Shown in pieces: positions 1 to 5,088 of a stretch of 5,088 bases of DNA. Source of the DNA: Parvularcula sp. (GTDB taxonomy: Bacteria > Pseudomonadota > Alphaproteobacteria > Caulobacterales > Parvularculaceae); NCBI GenBank assembly GCA_003506635.1, contig DNZB01000029.1, positions 1 through 5,088 on the forward strand, written 5' to 3'. How positions within the stretch are numbered: the stretch's first letter is position 1; every line of letters starts with the position of its first letter. Made by a program: the position numbers and the translations under genes. The notes under the pieces were generated by a model. That model did not search any database and had not been told where the DNA came from. It was given only the letters and a program-made list of their open reading frames with translations.

Positions 1-792
1 GAAGCGCCAATCGGCGATGTCTGGCTGCGCGACACGGGGCCGGTCTTCGTTGAAGGCGCCGCCATCGGCCTTGAAGCCAGCGCATTCCGCTTCAATGGCT
101 GGGGCGGCAAGTATGAGCTGCCTGAGGACGACCGCATCGCGGATATCGTCGCTGAAAGGGCTGGCGCGCGCCTTGGCCGCTTCGACGGCCTTGTCGCCGA
201 GGGCGGCGCGCTTGAGGCCGATGGCGAGGGGACGATCATCACAACCCGTCAGTGCCTCCTCAACAAGAATCGCAATCCGGGCCTTGGCGAGAAAGATGTC
301 GAGGGCGTCCTGCGCGAGGCGTTGGGGGCTGAACGCGTCATCTGGCTTGATGAGGGGATGATCGGGGATCACACTGACGGTCATGTCGATAACCTTGCGC
401 GCTTCATCGCGCCCGGAAAAATCGTCTGCATGCGCCCCACGGGAAAGGACGATCCGAACGCGGCGATCTTCGCCGCGATCAGGAAGACGCTCGAATCCTC
501 AAAGGACGCGGTAGGGCGGGCGCTTGAGGTGATCGAACTGCCGTCGCCCGGGCGGGCGCAGGTCGATGGCGCCATCGTGCCCGCAAGCCACATGAATTTC
601 TACATCGCCAATCATTCGCTGGTAATGCCGTCCTATGGCGGCCTCACCGGCGAAGATGACACGGCTCTGGAATGCCTGGAAATTCTCGAGCGCCACGTTG
701 ATCGCCCGCATTTTTATGCGATCGATTCAACGCATCTGCTCTCAGGCGGCGGGTCGTTCCATTGCATCAGCCAGCAGCAGCCGGCGCGCTAG
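1..792 (+). CDS. aguA: Agmatine deiminase, 5'-truncated by window edge
   Basis: Agmatine deiminase (peptidyl-arginine deiminase superfamily) hydrolyses agmatine to N-carbamoylputrescine and ammonia in the cytoplasm, a step of putrescine synthesis from arginine. The reading frame is open from base 1 to the TAG at 790-792, giving 263 residues; family members have roughly 340-370, so about 80-100 N-terminal residues lie upstream. Family blocks appear in the expected order: WLRDTGP (visible residues 8-14), EGGAL (67-71), TTRQCLLNKNRNP (81-93), GDHTDGHVDN (122-131, with the catalytic-type His128), ASHMNFYIAN (near 195-204) and the C-terminal GGGSFHCISQQ (249-259), whose Cys255 is the expected nucleophile. 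All are intact, so the enzyme looks functional. The usual partner, N-carbamoylputrescine amidase (aguB), is not in the window. It converges on the ArsR gene with a 2-bp gap and no hairpin between them. Family assignment is firm; agmatine as substrate rests on family resemblance. Confidence 0.93.
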   Translation, partial: EAPIGDVWLRDTGPVFVEGAAIGLEASAFRFNGWGGKYELPEDDRIADIVAERAGARLGRFDGLVAEGGALEADGEGTIITTRQCLLNKNRNPGLGEKDVEGVLREALGAERVIWLDEGMIGDHTDGHVDNLARFIAPGKIVCMRPTGKDDPNAAIFAAIRKTLESSKDAVGRALEVIELPSPGRAQVDGAIVPASHMNFYIANHSLVMPSYGGLTGEDDTALECLEILERHVDRPHFYAIDSTHLLSGGGSFHCISQQQPAR

Positions 793-794
793 GA

Positions 795-1082
795 TTATTT
801 CGCGGCGGCCGCGCGCAGCTTGTTGATCCGCTCTTCCGCGGGCTTGAGCTTGCCCGTCGTCAGCTTGCAGATCCGGACGCGCCCGGTCTTGTAAGAGGAG
901 ATCAGCCCCGCATCCTCCAGCATGTCGATATGCTGCATGAAGGAGGGGAGCGCCATCGGGAACGGCCGGCCGAGGTCGCTGCAGGTCGCCGGCCCTTCAA
1001 GCAGCTGGTGGAGAACGGCGCGGCGCGTCGGGTCGGACAGCGCCACATAAACGCGATCGAGCGCGTGATTTTGCTTTGTCAT
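795..1082 (-). CDS. ArsR-family winged-helix transcriptional regulator
   Basis: This 95-residue protein is a DNA-binding repressor of the ArsR/SmtB fold. The family signature ALSDPTRRAVLHQLLEGPAT (residues 14-33) is followed by the recognition-helix region ALPSFMQHIDMLEDAGLI (44-61) and a wing, SYKTGRVRICKL (63-74). The ELCVCDL-type metal-binding motif is absent; the only cysteines are Cys34 and Cys72, so classical arsenic or zinc sensing is not supported. The ATG at 1082 is chosen because AAGGTG (1088-1093) lies 5 nt upstream; an in-frame GTG at 1088 would add two residues but overlaps that site. The sequence resembles the subgroup often found beside an SRPBCC/AHSA1-domain gene, but no such gene follows here: its TAA is 2 bp from the convergent aguA stop. 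It lies 74 bp downstream of the kinase on the same strand, so it might be read with it. The ligand and targets are unknown. Confidence 0.88.
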   Translation of the reverse strand: MTKQNHALDRVYVALSDPTRRAVLHQLLEGPATCSDLGRPFPMALPSFMQHIDMLEDAGLISSYKTGRVRICKLTTGKLKPAEERINKLRAAAAK

Positions 1083-1111
1083 GCGCACACCTTACAGTTG
1101 CGCGGTCCGCC

Positions 1112-1130
1112 CGTCAAGCGGGGCGTCAAG
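1112..1130 (-). promoter_or_regulatory. Tandem CTTGACG direct repeat upstream of arsR-like gene
   Basis: On the minus strand CTTGACG occurs twice, 12 bp apart (1124-1130 and 1112-1118), 30-48 nt upstream of the regulator's ATG. TTGACG is a five-of-six match to a sigma-70 -35 box. The best -10 at proper spacing from the proximal copy is the poor TAAGGT (1089-1094), which coincides with the ribosome binding site, so the promoter reading is weak. The repeat could instead be a regulator site. ArsR operators are usually inverted repeats, and none is evident here. Confidence 0.25.
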
Positions 1131-1156
1131 GTCAGTTAGCGCCAAAGCTGACGATC

Positions 1157-3430
1157 TTAACCAAGTCTTCGTATGTGCCCGGCGACGCTTGAGGGCAGCC
1201 AGCGCGAAAGCAGCCGGTCGGCCTCGGCGCGACGAAGCGGCTTTGCGATGAAGTCGTCCATCCCGGCCGCAAGACACGCCGCGCGATCTTCCGGTGAGGA
1301 GTGCGCCGTCGCGGCGATGATCGGCGTCCGGCGCCATCCCTCCTGTCGCTCATATTCGCGGATCAGCGCCGTCGCGGCGACGCCGTCGATATCGGGCATC
1401 GAAAGGTCCATGAAAACGATGTCAGGCCGGTCTTCAGCGAACTTCGCCGCCGCCTCGCGCCCATTCGAGGCGATGATGACGCGGCGGTCGGGGGCTTCGA
1501 ACAGTTTCAGCGCCACGAGCTGATTGACGACATTGTCCTCGGCGACGAGCACGGAGAGTCGCCGGGCACCGGTCGACGTCGCGGGTGGGGGCGCCGCGGC
1601 GGGCTCCGCGACCGCGGCCGTCTGGTTTAAGGGCAGTTCAAACCAGAAGCGCGAGCCTTCGCCCGGCGCGCTTGACGCGCCGATTGCGCCGCCCATCAGC
1701 GTGACGAGGTCTTTGGAGATGGCAAGACCCAGGCCCGTGCCGCCATATTTGCGGGTGCGCGAGGCGTCGGCCTGCTCGAACTTTTCAAAGACGCGGCCAA
1801 GGTCGCGCGGATCGATGCCAATGCCGGTGTCCGCGACTTCGATCCGAACCTTGAGCGGGGCGGCGGCGCCTTGCGAGGTGACGCCGACGCGCACAGCGAC
1901 TTCGCCCGCTTCGGTGAACTTGACGGCATTGCCGACAAGATTGCCGAGCGCCTGGCGAATACGAGCCTCATCGCCGATGAAGTCGGCGGGCAGGTCTTCG
2001 GGATAGATGATGGTGAGCGCAAGATCTTTTTCGATTGCGCGCGCCTGCATCAGCGCGGCTGACTCCTCGATCGTACGCCGGAGATTGAACGGCGCTGCGT
2101 TGATGCGCATGCGGCCCGCCTCCAGTTTCGAGAAGTCGAGAATATCGTTGATGATGGTCATCAGGTTCGCGCCGGAAGTCGCGATGACGCCGGCGAGCTC
2201 CCGCTGCCGCGCGTCGGCTGCTGTGTCGCGCATGAGCTCGGCGATGCCGATGACGCCGTTCATCGGCGTCCGGATCTCGTGGCTCATATTCGCGATGAAG
2301 TCCGACTTCGCGCGGCTCGCCGCCTCGGCGGTCTCGACCGCTTGCGACAATGCGCGCGTGCGTTCTTCGACTTTCCTCTCAAGCGCCCCTTGCGCTGCGG
2401 CGATCTTGCCGAACAGCTCCTCGAAGGCGCGATAAAGCACGCCAAGCTCGTCACGCCGCGATTCAAAGGTTGAAAGCCGCCCGATCTCGGGACGGTCTGT
2501 CCGACCGAGCGCTGAGGCGAGCCGACGCAAGGGCAAGATCGCGACGCCGCGCACGAGAAAGGCGAGCGCGCCGAGCCCCAGGGTGAGGAGCAGCAGCGTT
2601 AATAGAAATGCTGTTTTCAAAGTGCGCGCGCCGAGCGCTGTCAGGTCGCGCGGCGTTCTGACCGTGAGCCGGGCGATCGGATTTCCGTCAATCCCGGAAA
2701 GCGCGCCGGAAGCGACGACGACGCCTTCGGCGAATGTCAGCGCCGGCGCTAGCGCAGGCGCGCCGTCGCCGGCGAGCGGCGTGATCTCGAGATCGAGATT
2801 AGTCTGGGATCGCAGGAGGTCGATAAGGGCGGGATCGACGATCCGCCCGACCAGCAGATCGCCGACATATTCCGCCGCCGGATCGTCGGGGTCGTTCGGC
2901 GTGATCGCGCCGTAGGAGATCAGCATCAATCCCTTGGGGGTCGTGAGGATACCGTTGAATCGGCGGGCGCGCTCACGCGCCCTCGTTAACGGATGTTGGG
3001 GGCCGATCCCGTCCGGGAAAAAATCTTCGAAGCGTGCTGGCATCCGCCGCGACAAGTCGGCGGCGATGCTGGCTTTGGGGACGTGATCAGTTCCAAGGAA
3101 GCCGAAGACCGAGACCCCGGCGCTAAAAAGGGTCGATTCCGCAAAAGCGGAGGATATGAAATCCGGGTCGCCTTCCACCATGAAGCGGTAGGACGTGGTC
3201 CATTCGCCATAATCGACGCGGAAGGAATTGAGGTGTGACAATTCGCGGCGGATTGCGTTCGACGCCGTTTCGTAATCGGTGAGGGCCCGCTGCTTCTCGA
3301 GCTGCTCAAATCGCGGGCGAATGGCCTGATCGAGCGCGACGCCCATAGCAGCGGCGAGCACGGCGAAAATCATGCCGAGGCTTAGAAGGAGCTTGTCAGT
3401 GATGCGCATCGAGATATCCGGAGCCGTCAA
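1157..3430 (-). CDS. Hybrid sensor histidine kinase (CHASE4-HAMP-HisKA-HATPase-REC)
   Basis: This 757-residue inner-membrane kinase senses an unknown periplasmic signal and autophosphorylates. Domains in order: transmembrane helix 1 (about 13-34); a periplasmic region of about 235 residues resembling CHASE4 (35-270, with the EWTTSYRF stretch at 76-83); transmembrane helix 2 (272-293); a HAMP-like linker (294-347) and coiled coil (348-375); HisKA with phosphoacceptor His384 in [12 protein letters not shown]; HATPase_c with N-box residues Asn497/Asn501, DTGIG (534-538) and GGTGLGLAI (563-571); an Ala/Pro-rich linker (603-622); and a receiver with Glu631/Asp632, phosphoacceptor Asp675, Thr708 and Lys730. 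All key residues are intact. No Hpt domain, Hpt gene or separate response regulator is present, so the phosphorelay partner is elsewhere. The sensor region has no cysteine. The start is the TTG at 3430, because GGAG lies 6 nt upstream; the ATG at 3409 (750 residues) is a real alternative. It lies 45 bp after msrA. Family is certain; the CHASE4 call is moderately sure. Confidence 0.95.
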   Translation of the reverse strand: MTAPDISMRITDKLLLSLGMIFAVLAAAMGVALDQAIRPRFEQLEKQRALTDYETASNAIRRELSHLNSFRVDYGEWTTSYRFMVEGDPDFISSAFAESTLFSAGVSVFGFLGTDHVPKASIAADLSRRMPARFEDFFPDGIGPQHPLTRARERARRFNGILTTPKGLMLISYGAITPNDPDDPAAEYVGDLLVGRIVDPALIDLLRSQTNLDLEITPLAGDGAPALAPALTFAEGVVVASGALSGIDGNPIARLTVRTPRDLTALGARTLKTAFLLTLLLLTLGLGALAFLVRGVAILPLRRLASALGRTDRPEIGRLSTFESRRDELGVLYRAFEELFGKIAAAQGALERKVEERTRALSQAVETAEAASRAKSDFIANMSHEIRTPMNGVIGIAELMRDTAADARQRELAGVIATSGANLMTIINDILDFSKLEAGRMRINAAPFNLRRTIEESAALMQARAIEKDLALTIIYPEDLPADFIGDEARIRQALGNLVGNAVKFTEAGEVAVRVGVTSQGAAAPLKVRIEVADTGIGIDPRDLGRVFEKFEQADASRTRKYGGTGLGLAISKDLVTLMGGAIGASSAPGEGSRFWFELPLNQTAAVAEPAAAPPPATSTGARRLSVLVAEDNVVNQLVALKLFEAPDRRVIIASNGREAAAKFAEDRPDIVFMDLSMPDIDGVAATALIREYERQEGWRRTPIIAATAHSSPEDRAACLAAGMDDFIAKPLRRAEADRLLSRWLPSSVAGHIRRLG

Positions 3431-3436
3431 TTATCG

Positions 3437-3442
3437 CTCCAG
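3437..3442 (-). promoter_or_regulatory. Ribosome binding site supporting a TTG start for the kinase
   Basis: CTGGAG on the minus strand contains a clean GGAG (3437-3440) followed by 6 nt and the TTG at 3428-3430. The in-frame ATG at 3407-3409 has only a weaker GGAT about 7 nt upstream. This favours TTG, but see the overlapping -10-like GATAAT at 3430-3435, which would favour the ATG if it is a promoter. Confidence 0.5.
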
Positions 3443-3444
3443 AC

Positions 3445-3460
3445 TTAAGGCGCGCTTAAC
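3445..3460 (-). promoter_or_regulatory. CtrA-box-like element (TTAA-N7-TTAA) upstream of the kinase
   Basis: TTAA (3445-3448) and TTAA (3456-3459) are separated by exactly 7 nt (GGCGCGC), and the second is followed by C at 3460 on the plus strand. This matches TTAA-N7-TTAAC, the known binding consensus of CtrA, the alphaproteobacterial cell-cycle and motility regulator. It sits in the 45-bp msrA-kinase gap, 15 nt upstream of the TTG start. On the minus strand a -10-like GATAAT (3430-3435) follows at 18 nt from the hexamer TTAAGC (3454-3459), as in promoters where CtrA overlaps the -35. The match is seen directly; function is inferred, and the organism's possession of CtrA is assumed. Confidence 0.4.
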
Positions 3461-3475
3461 GACTTCGCCGCGGCG

Positions 3476-4075
3476 CTATTTCACGCCGCCCCAGACCTTC
3501 CTGACGCGCGCGTCGCGGCCGCAGGACGTGCGATAGTATTTGTAGCGCACGGGGTTCTTTTTCGCGTAGTCCTGGTGATAGTCTTCGGCCCTCCAGAAGG
3601 CGCCGCGGTCGAGAACCGGCGTCGCGATCTTCGCCCCGAGGGTTTTTTCCGCGTCGGCGACGGCCGCCTCAGCGGCGGCCCATTCCTCCGCGTTCGCAGC
3701 GAAAATCGCGGCGTGGTAGGCGGGACCCCGATCACAGAACTGGCCCTCCGCATCGAAGGGATCGATATGGCGGAGGAGATAGTCCGCGAGCTGACGATAA
3801 GAGACGGCGGCGGGGTCGTAGGTCACTTCGACGGCTTCCCGATGACCCGCATGATCCTCGTAAGTCGGGTTTTCCTTAAGGCCGCCCGAATAGCCGGAGA
3901 CGGCGCTGAAGACGCCCGGCAGCTTTTCAAAATCGGTCTCAACGCACCAGAAACACCCGCCCGCGAAAACGGCGGTCGCTTCCGCCGCCGGGCTCCCGGC
4001 GGGCGAAGGCCTCGTTTCAGCGTCGGCCGACGCGAACAAGAACGAGGCGGCGAGAGCAGCGATCAGGCGCTTCAT
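3476..4075 (-). CDS. msrA: Exported peptide-methionine (S)-S-oxide reductase MsrA
   Basis: MsrA reduces the S-epimer of methionine sulfoxide in oxidised proteins back to methionine. The 199-residue product opens with a signal peptide: basic KR at 2-3, hydrophobic core 4-15 and an ADA site before Glu20, with no lipobox, so it is predicted to be a soluble periplasmic enzyme. The catalytic motif GGCFWCVE (39-46) carries nucleophile Cys41. Other family blocks are GYSGG (61-65), YEDHAGHREAVEV (72-84), DPFD (105-108), QFCDRGPAYH (112-121) and EDYHQDY (164-170). Cys185 near the C-terminus (SCGRD) is the likely resolving cysteine. There is no fused MsrB domain and no msrB nearby. The ATG at 4075 is preceded by AAGGAA with a spacing of about 8 nt. 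A periplasmic MsrA cannot use cytoplasmic thioredoxin directly, so an electron donor across the membrane must exist elsewhere. It is the first gene of the minus-strand block, followed 45 bp later by the kinase. Confidence 0.95.
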   Translation of the reverse strand: MKRLIAALAASFLFASADAETRPSPAGSPAAEATAVFAGGCFWCVETDFEKLPGVFSAVSGYSGGLKENPTYEDHAGHREAVEVTYDPAAVSYRQLADYLLRHIDPFDAEGQFCDRGPAYHAAIFAANAEEWAAAEAAVADAEKTLGAKIATPVLDRGAFWRAEDYHQDYAKKNPVRYKYYRTSCGRDARVRKVWGGVK

Positions 4076-4102
4076 GTGAAAATTCCTTGGCCGGCGGCTT
4101 TC

Positions 4103-4132
4103 TCTATACGGCCGGCGCCCGCCTAGGGTCCA
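4103..4132 (-). promoter_or_regulatory. Weak candidate sigma-70-like promoter for msrA
   Basis: On the minus strand TGGACC (4127-4132) and TATAGA (4103-4108) are separated by 18 nt. Each matches its -35 or -10 consensus at four of six positions. Transcription would start near 4097, giving a leader of about 22 nt that still holds the msrA ribosome binding site. The spacer is very GC-rich, so this is only a plausible candidate. Confidence 0.25.
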
Positions 4133-4170
4133 GCCGCCGCCGGTCGCGCTTGCATCAAAACGCCCGCAAG

Positions 4171-4296
4171 TTTACGCGAATTTACCGTGCATTTTCCAGA
4201 AGATTTAAGAAATTCCAAGTCAAAGCTTAATGACGCTCTGCGGGGAAATTTGCCGTGCGATTCTCATCGTCCTCGCGGCGTAAACCATCGCGTAAG
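4171..4296. repeat. TTTACGC / GCGTAAR short repeats in the divergent spacer
   Basis: TTTAC occurs at 4171-4175 and again at 4181-4185, exactly 10 bp (one helical turn) apart. The complementary motif GCGTAA occurs at 4278-4283 and 4290-4295, 12 bp apart. TTTACGC (4171-4177) is the exact reverse complement of GCGTAAA (4278-4284). The pattern is compatible with paired protein-binding sites, but the motifs are short and may be coincidental. Confidence 0.3.
4179..4265. repeat. Imperfect direct repeat AATTTRCCGTGC in the divergent spacer
   Basis: AATTTACCGTGCATTTTC (4179-4196) and AATTTGCCGTGCGATTCTC (4247-4265) align with two substitutions and a one-base insertion. Starts are 68 bp apart. The shared core CCGTGC with AATTT on its left suggests two copies of a regulator site upstream of the PEP-CTERM gene, on the far side from msrA. 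No known regulator consensus is recognised. Confidence 0.4.
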
Positions 4297-4301
4297 AAAT
4301 C

Positions 4302-4334
4302 TTTCGATTCCTCCAATTGTTAAGGAACGCGAAA
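4302..4334. repeat. Imperfect inverted repeat centred near CAATTG
   Basis: TTTCGATTCC (4302-4311) and GGAACGCGAAA (4324-4334) form an imperfect dyad: the reverse complement of the right arm is TTTCGCGTTCC, differing from the left arm by the central base(s). The palindrome CAATTG (4314-4319) lies between the arms. The site is 83-115 nt upstream of the PEP-CTERM start, a plausible operator position. Function is unproven. Confidence 0.3.
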
Positions 4335-4402
4335 TCTCTCTTTAGGACCTCCTAACTATTCTCCTCCCTGCTGAATGAGGGGGGCGTGGCGTAGTCACGT
4401 CC

Positions 4403-4408
4403 AAGGAG
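4403..4408 (+). promoter_or_regulatory. Ribosome binding site fixing the PEP-CTERM gene start
   Basis: AAGGAG lies 8 nt upstream of the ATG at 4417, an almost ideal Shine-Dalgarno arrangement. It excludes the upstream in-frame ATG at 4375, whose extra 14 residues would also spoil the signal peptide. A second in-frame ATG at 4423 is too far from the site to be preferred. Confidence 0.8.
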
Positions 4409-4416
4409 AAAGGGCC

Positions 4417-5004
4417 ATGATCATGGCGACCCGTATTGCAATCGTCGCGCTGGTGGCGATGCTTGCTGCGTTTCCGGCGCGCGCAGCTGTAACTGTCTTT
4501 CCGTCGTCGGTCTTCAGCCAGTCGGGCGTGACGAACGCGAGCGGTGCGCTCTTCTCGACGAATGGCTCGGCGGCGATCATCGGCGCAGGCGGCGAGCTTG
4601 TGCTGCAATACGCCTTGCCGCTGACCGGCGCCGGCATCACGGCGACCTTCCTGCCGCAATCGACGAGCCCCGCTTTCAACATCCTCGCGGTGTCGATCGG
4701 CGAGGTGATCGGCGGCGTCGCGACGTTTTCGGGCGAGTTCGTGCTCGGCGACGCCAGCGGCGTGCAGATGGCGGACCTCTCCGCGCTTTGCTCGTCCGTG
4801 TCCTCGTCCGGATGTTCGCTCCTCAAGTTCCGGAACGTGTTCAACTTCAACAGCACCGGCGCGCTGCTCGACGGCGTCTCTGGCGTATCGAACGCGCCGG
4901 AGCCGTCGACCTGGGCGCTGATGCTGCTCGGTTTTGCGGGCCTCGGCTGGAAATTGAAGGATGCGCGCAACAAGGGCCGGCGTTTCGAGGCGAGTTTCGC
5001 CTGA
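4417..5004 (+). CDS. Secreted PEP-CTERM sorting-domain protein, function unknown
   Basis: The 195-residue product has a signal peptide (hydrophobic 7-19, ARA site near 21-23) and a C-terminal sorting tail: PEP at 161-163 followed by STWALMLLGFAGLGW, a membrane-spanning stretch (about 165-178), then a basic segment (KLKDARNKGRR). This is the PEP-CTERM signal, recognised in other bacteria by the membrane protease exosortase, which removes the tail during export to the surface or matrix. The mature part (24-160) is rich in Ser, Gly, Ala and Val with little charge, as in beta-rich exported proteins, and matches no enzyme family I know. It holds two cysteines, Cys125 and Cys133, that could form a disulphide. 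The tail after the hydrophobic stretch is about 17 residues and ends EASFA, longer than the short Arg/Lys cluster usually seen. No exosortase or polysaccharide gene is in view. The gene stands alone, followed by hairpins. Sorting signal is firm; role unknown. Confidence 0.88.
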   Translation: MIMATRIAIVALVAMLAAFPARAAVTVFPSSVFSQSGVTNASGALFSTNGSAAIIGAGGELVLQYALPLTGAGITATFLPQSTSPAFNILAVSIGEVIGGVATFSGEFVLGDASGVQMADLSALCSSVSSSGCSLLKFRNVFNFNSTGALLDGVSGVSNAPEPSTWALMLLGFAGLGWKLKDARNKGRRFEASFA

Positions 5005-5029
5005 TCTTGCTGCGCGCCTGAAGCCCCCC

Positions 5030-5052
5030 GCCGTTCAAACCCTCCGAACGGC
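5030..5052 (+). other. Hairpin after the PEP-CTERM gene
   Basis: GCCGTTC (5030-5036) and GAACGGC (5046-5052) form a perfect 7-bp stem with a 9-nt loop, 25 nt after the stop codon. It is followed by AAAGAGAA rather than a T tract, so it is not a canonical intrinsic terminator by itself. It could protect the transcript 3' end or assist the stronger hairpin just downstream. Confidence 0.5.
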
Positions 5053-5058
5053 AAAGAG

Positions 5059-5088
5059 AACCGCCCGGCTCGACCCCGCCGGGCGGTT
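5059..5088 (+). terminator. Intrinsic terminator hairpin at window edge
   Basis: AACCGCCCGGC (5059-5069) and GCCGGGCGGTT (5078-5088) form a perfect 11-bp GC-rich stem with an 8-nt loop. The upstream flank is A-rich (AAAGAGAA) and the stem ends in TT at the last base of the window, so a T tract may continue beyond. It probably ends the PEP-CTERM transcript and, given the A-rich flank, could act on both strands. Confidence 0.75.

Larger units (their letters stand above)
4076..4416. other. Divergent intergenic spacer, AT-richer, no gene seen
   Basis: This 341-bp region separates the start codons of msrA and the PEP-CTERM gene. I see no credible coding frame or structural RNA. The part nearest msrA is GC-rich, with GGCCGGCG twice (4089-4096 and 4110-4117). 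From about 4155 the base composition becomes clearly richer in A and T than the flanking genes, as expected of a promoter region, and several short repeats appear (entered separately). I could not place a convincing -35/-10 pair or a GG-N10-GC sigma-54 site for the PEP-CTERM gene. An in-frame ATG at 4375 exists but lacks the strong ribosome binding site found at 4403-4408. Confidence 0.7.

Noticed and set aside
17..361. Open frame of 114 codons on the plus strand inside aguA
   Set aside because: It is out of frame with conserved AguA motifs and encodes a Ser/Ala/Arg-rich product without any recognisable family.
1131..1152. Small hairpin GTCAGTT / AGCTGAC between the kinase stop and the ArsR gene as a terminator
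   Set aside because: The stem is short, contains a G-T pair and has no T tract on either side, so I do not call a terminator.
2246..2270. Overlapping hairpins GCCGATG/CATCGGC and GACGCCG/CGGCGTC
   Set aside because: They fall in the codons for the conserved HisKA motif MNGVIGIAE of the kinase and are explained by coding constraint and GC-rich codon choice.
1524..2435. Long plus-strand frames opposite the kinase (160 and 142 codons)
   Set aside because: They lie antisense to the HisKA and HATPase_c coding sequence, and their Ala/Ser/Arg-rich products reflect the GC-biased codons of the kinase.
4240..4258. Possible sigma-54 promoter near TTTGCC, since PEP-CTERM genes are sometimes RpoN-dependent
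   Set aside because: The GG-N10-GC spacing required for a -24/-12 promoter is not met here or elsewhere in the spacer.
4324..4345. GGAAC at 4324-4328 as the -35 of an EcfG-type general stress promoter
   Set aside because: No GTT-type -10 element occurs 16-17 nt downstream.
4395..5054. A 219-codon open frame on the minus strand across the PEP-CTERM gene
   Set aside because: It is antisense to a gene with a good ribosome binding site, signal peptide and sorting tail; its product is low-complexity with no domain, typical of open antisense frames in GC-rich DNA.
1..5088. CRISPR arrays, tRNA or rRNA genes, insertion sequences, toxin-antitoxin or phage genes
   Set aside because: No regularly spaced repeats, cloverleaf, transposase, terminal inverted repeats or defence-type domains were found in any frame.

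Overview
This is a visibly GC-rich window whose gene content points to an alphaproteobacterium. The best lineage hints are a PEP-CTERM tail of the PEPSTWALMLLGFAGLG type, common in Hyphomicrobiales and relatives, and a TTAA-N7-TTAA element matching the CtrA box consensus of that class. The genus cannot be named from the sequence.

Layout. (1) Positions 1-792, plus strand: the C-terminal 263 residues of an agmatine deiminase (AguA), with its start outside the window. (2) Positions 795-1082, minus strand: a small ArsR-family repressor, tail to tail with aguA and only 2 bp away. (3) Positions 1157-3430, minus strand: a membrane-bound hybrid histidine kinase (CHASE4-like periplasmic sensor, HAMP, HisKA, HATPase_c, receiver), with every catalytic residue I can check intact. 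(4) Positions 3476-4075, minus strand: an exported methionine sulfoxide reductase A (MsrA), 45 bp upstream of the kinase. (5) Positions 4076-4416: a 341-bp AT-richer, repeat-bearing divergent spacer with no gene. (6) Positions 4417-5004, plus strand: a secreted protein of unknown function ending in a PEP-CTERM sorting tail. (7) Positions 5005-5088: two hairpins; the second, at the window edge, looks like an intrinsic terminator.

How the genes may work together. msrA and the kinase are co-oriented and close, so they may be co-transcribed, which would pair a periplasmic methionine-repair enzyme with a periplasmic sensor. However, the CtrA-like box between them argues that the kinase also has its own promoter. 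AguA (polyamine metabolism) and the ArsR regulator show no evident functional link to the rest. The PEP-CTERM protein is divergently transcribed and ends at its own terminator; no exosortase is in the window.

No clearly new multi-gene system is visible. The items most worth following are the CtrA-like element and the ambiguous start of the kinase, the MsrA-kinase pairing, the repeat mosaic in the divergent spacer, and the orphan PEP-CTERM protein.
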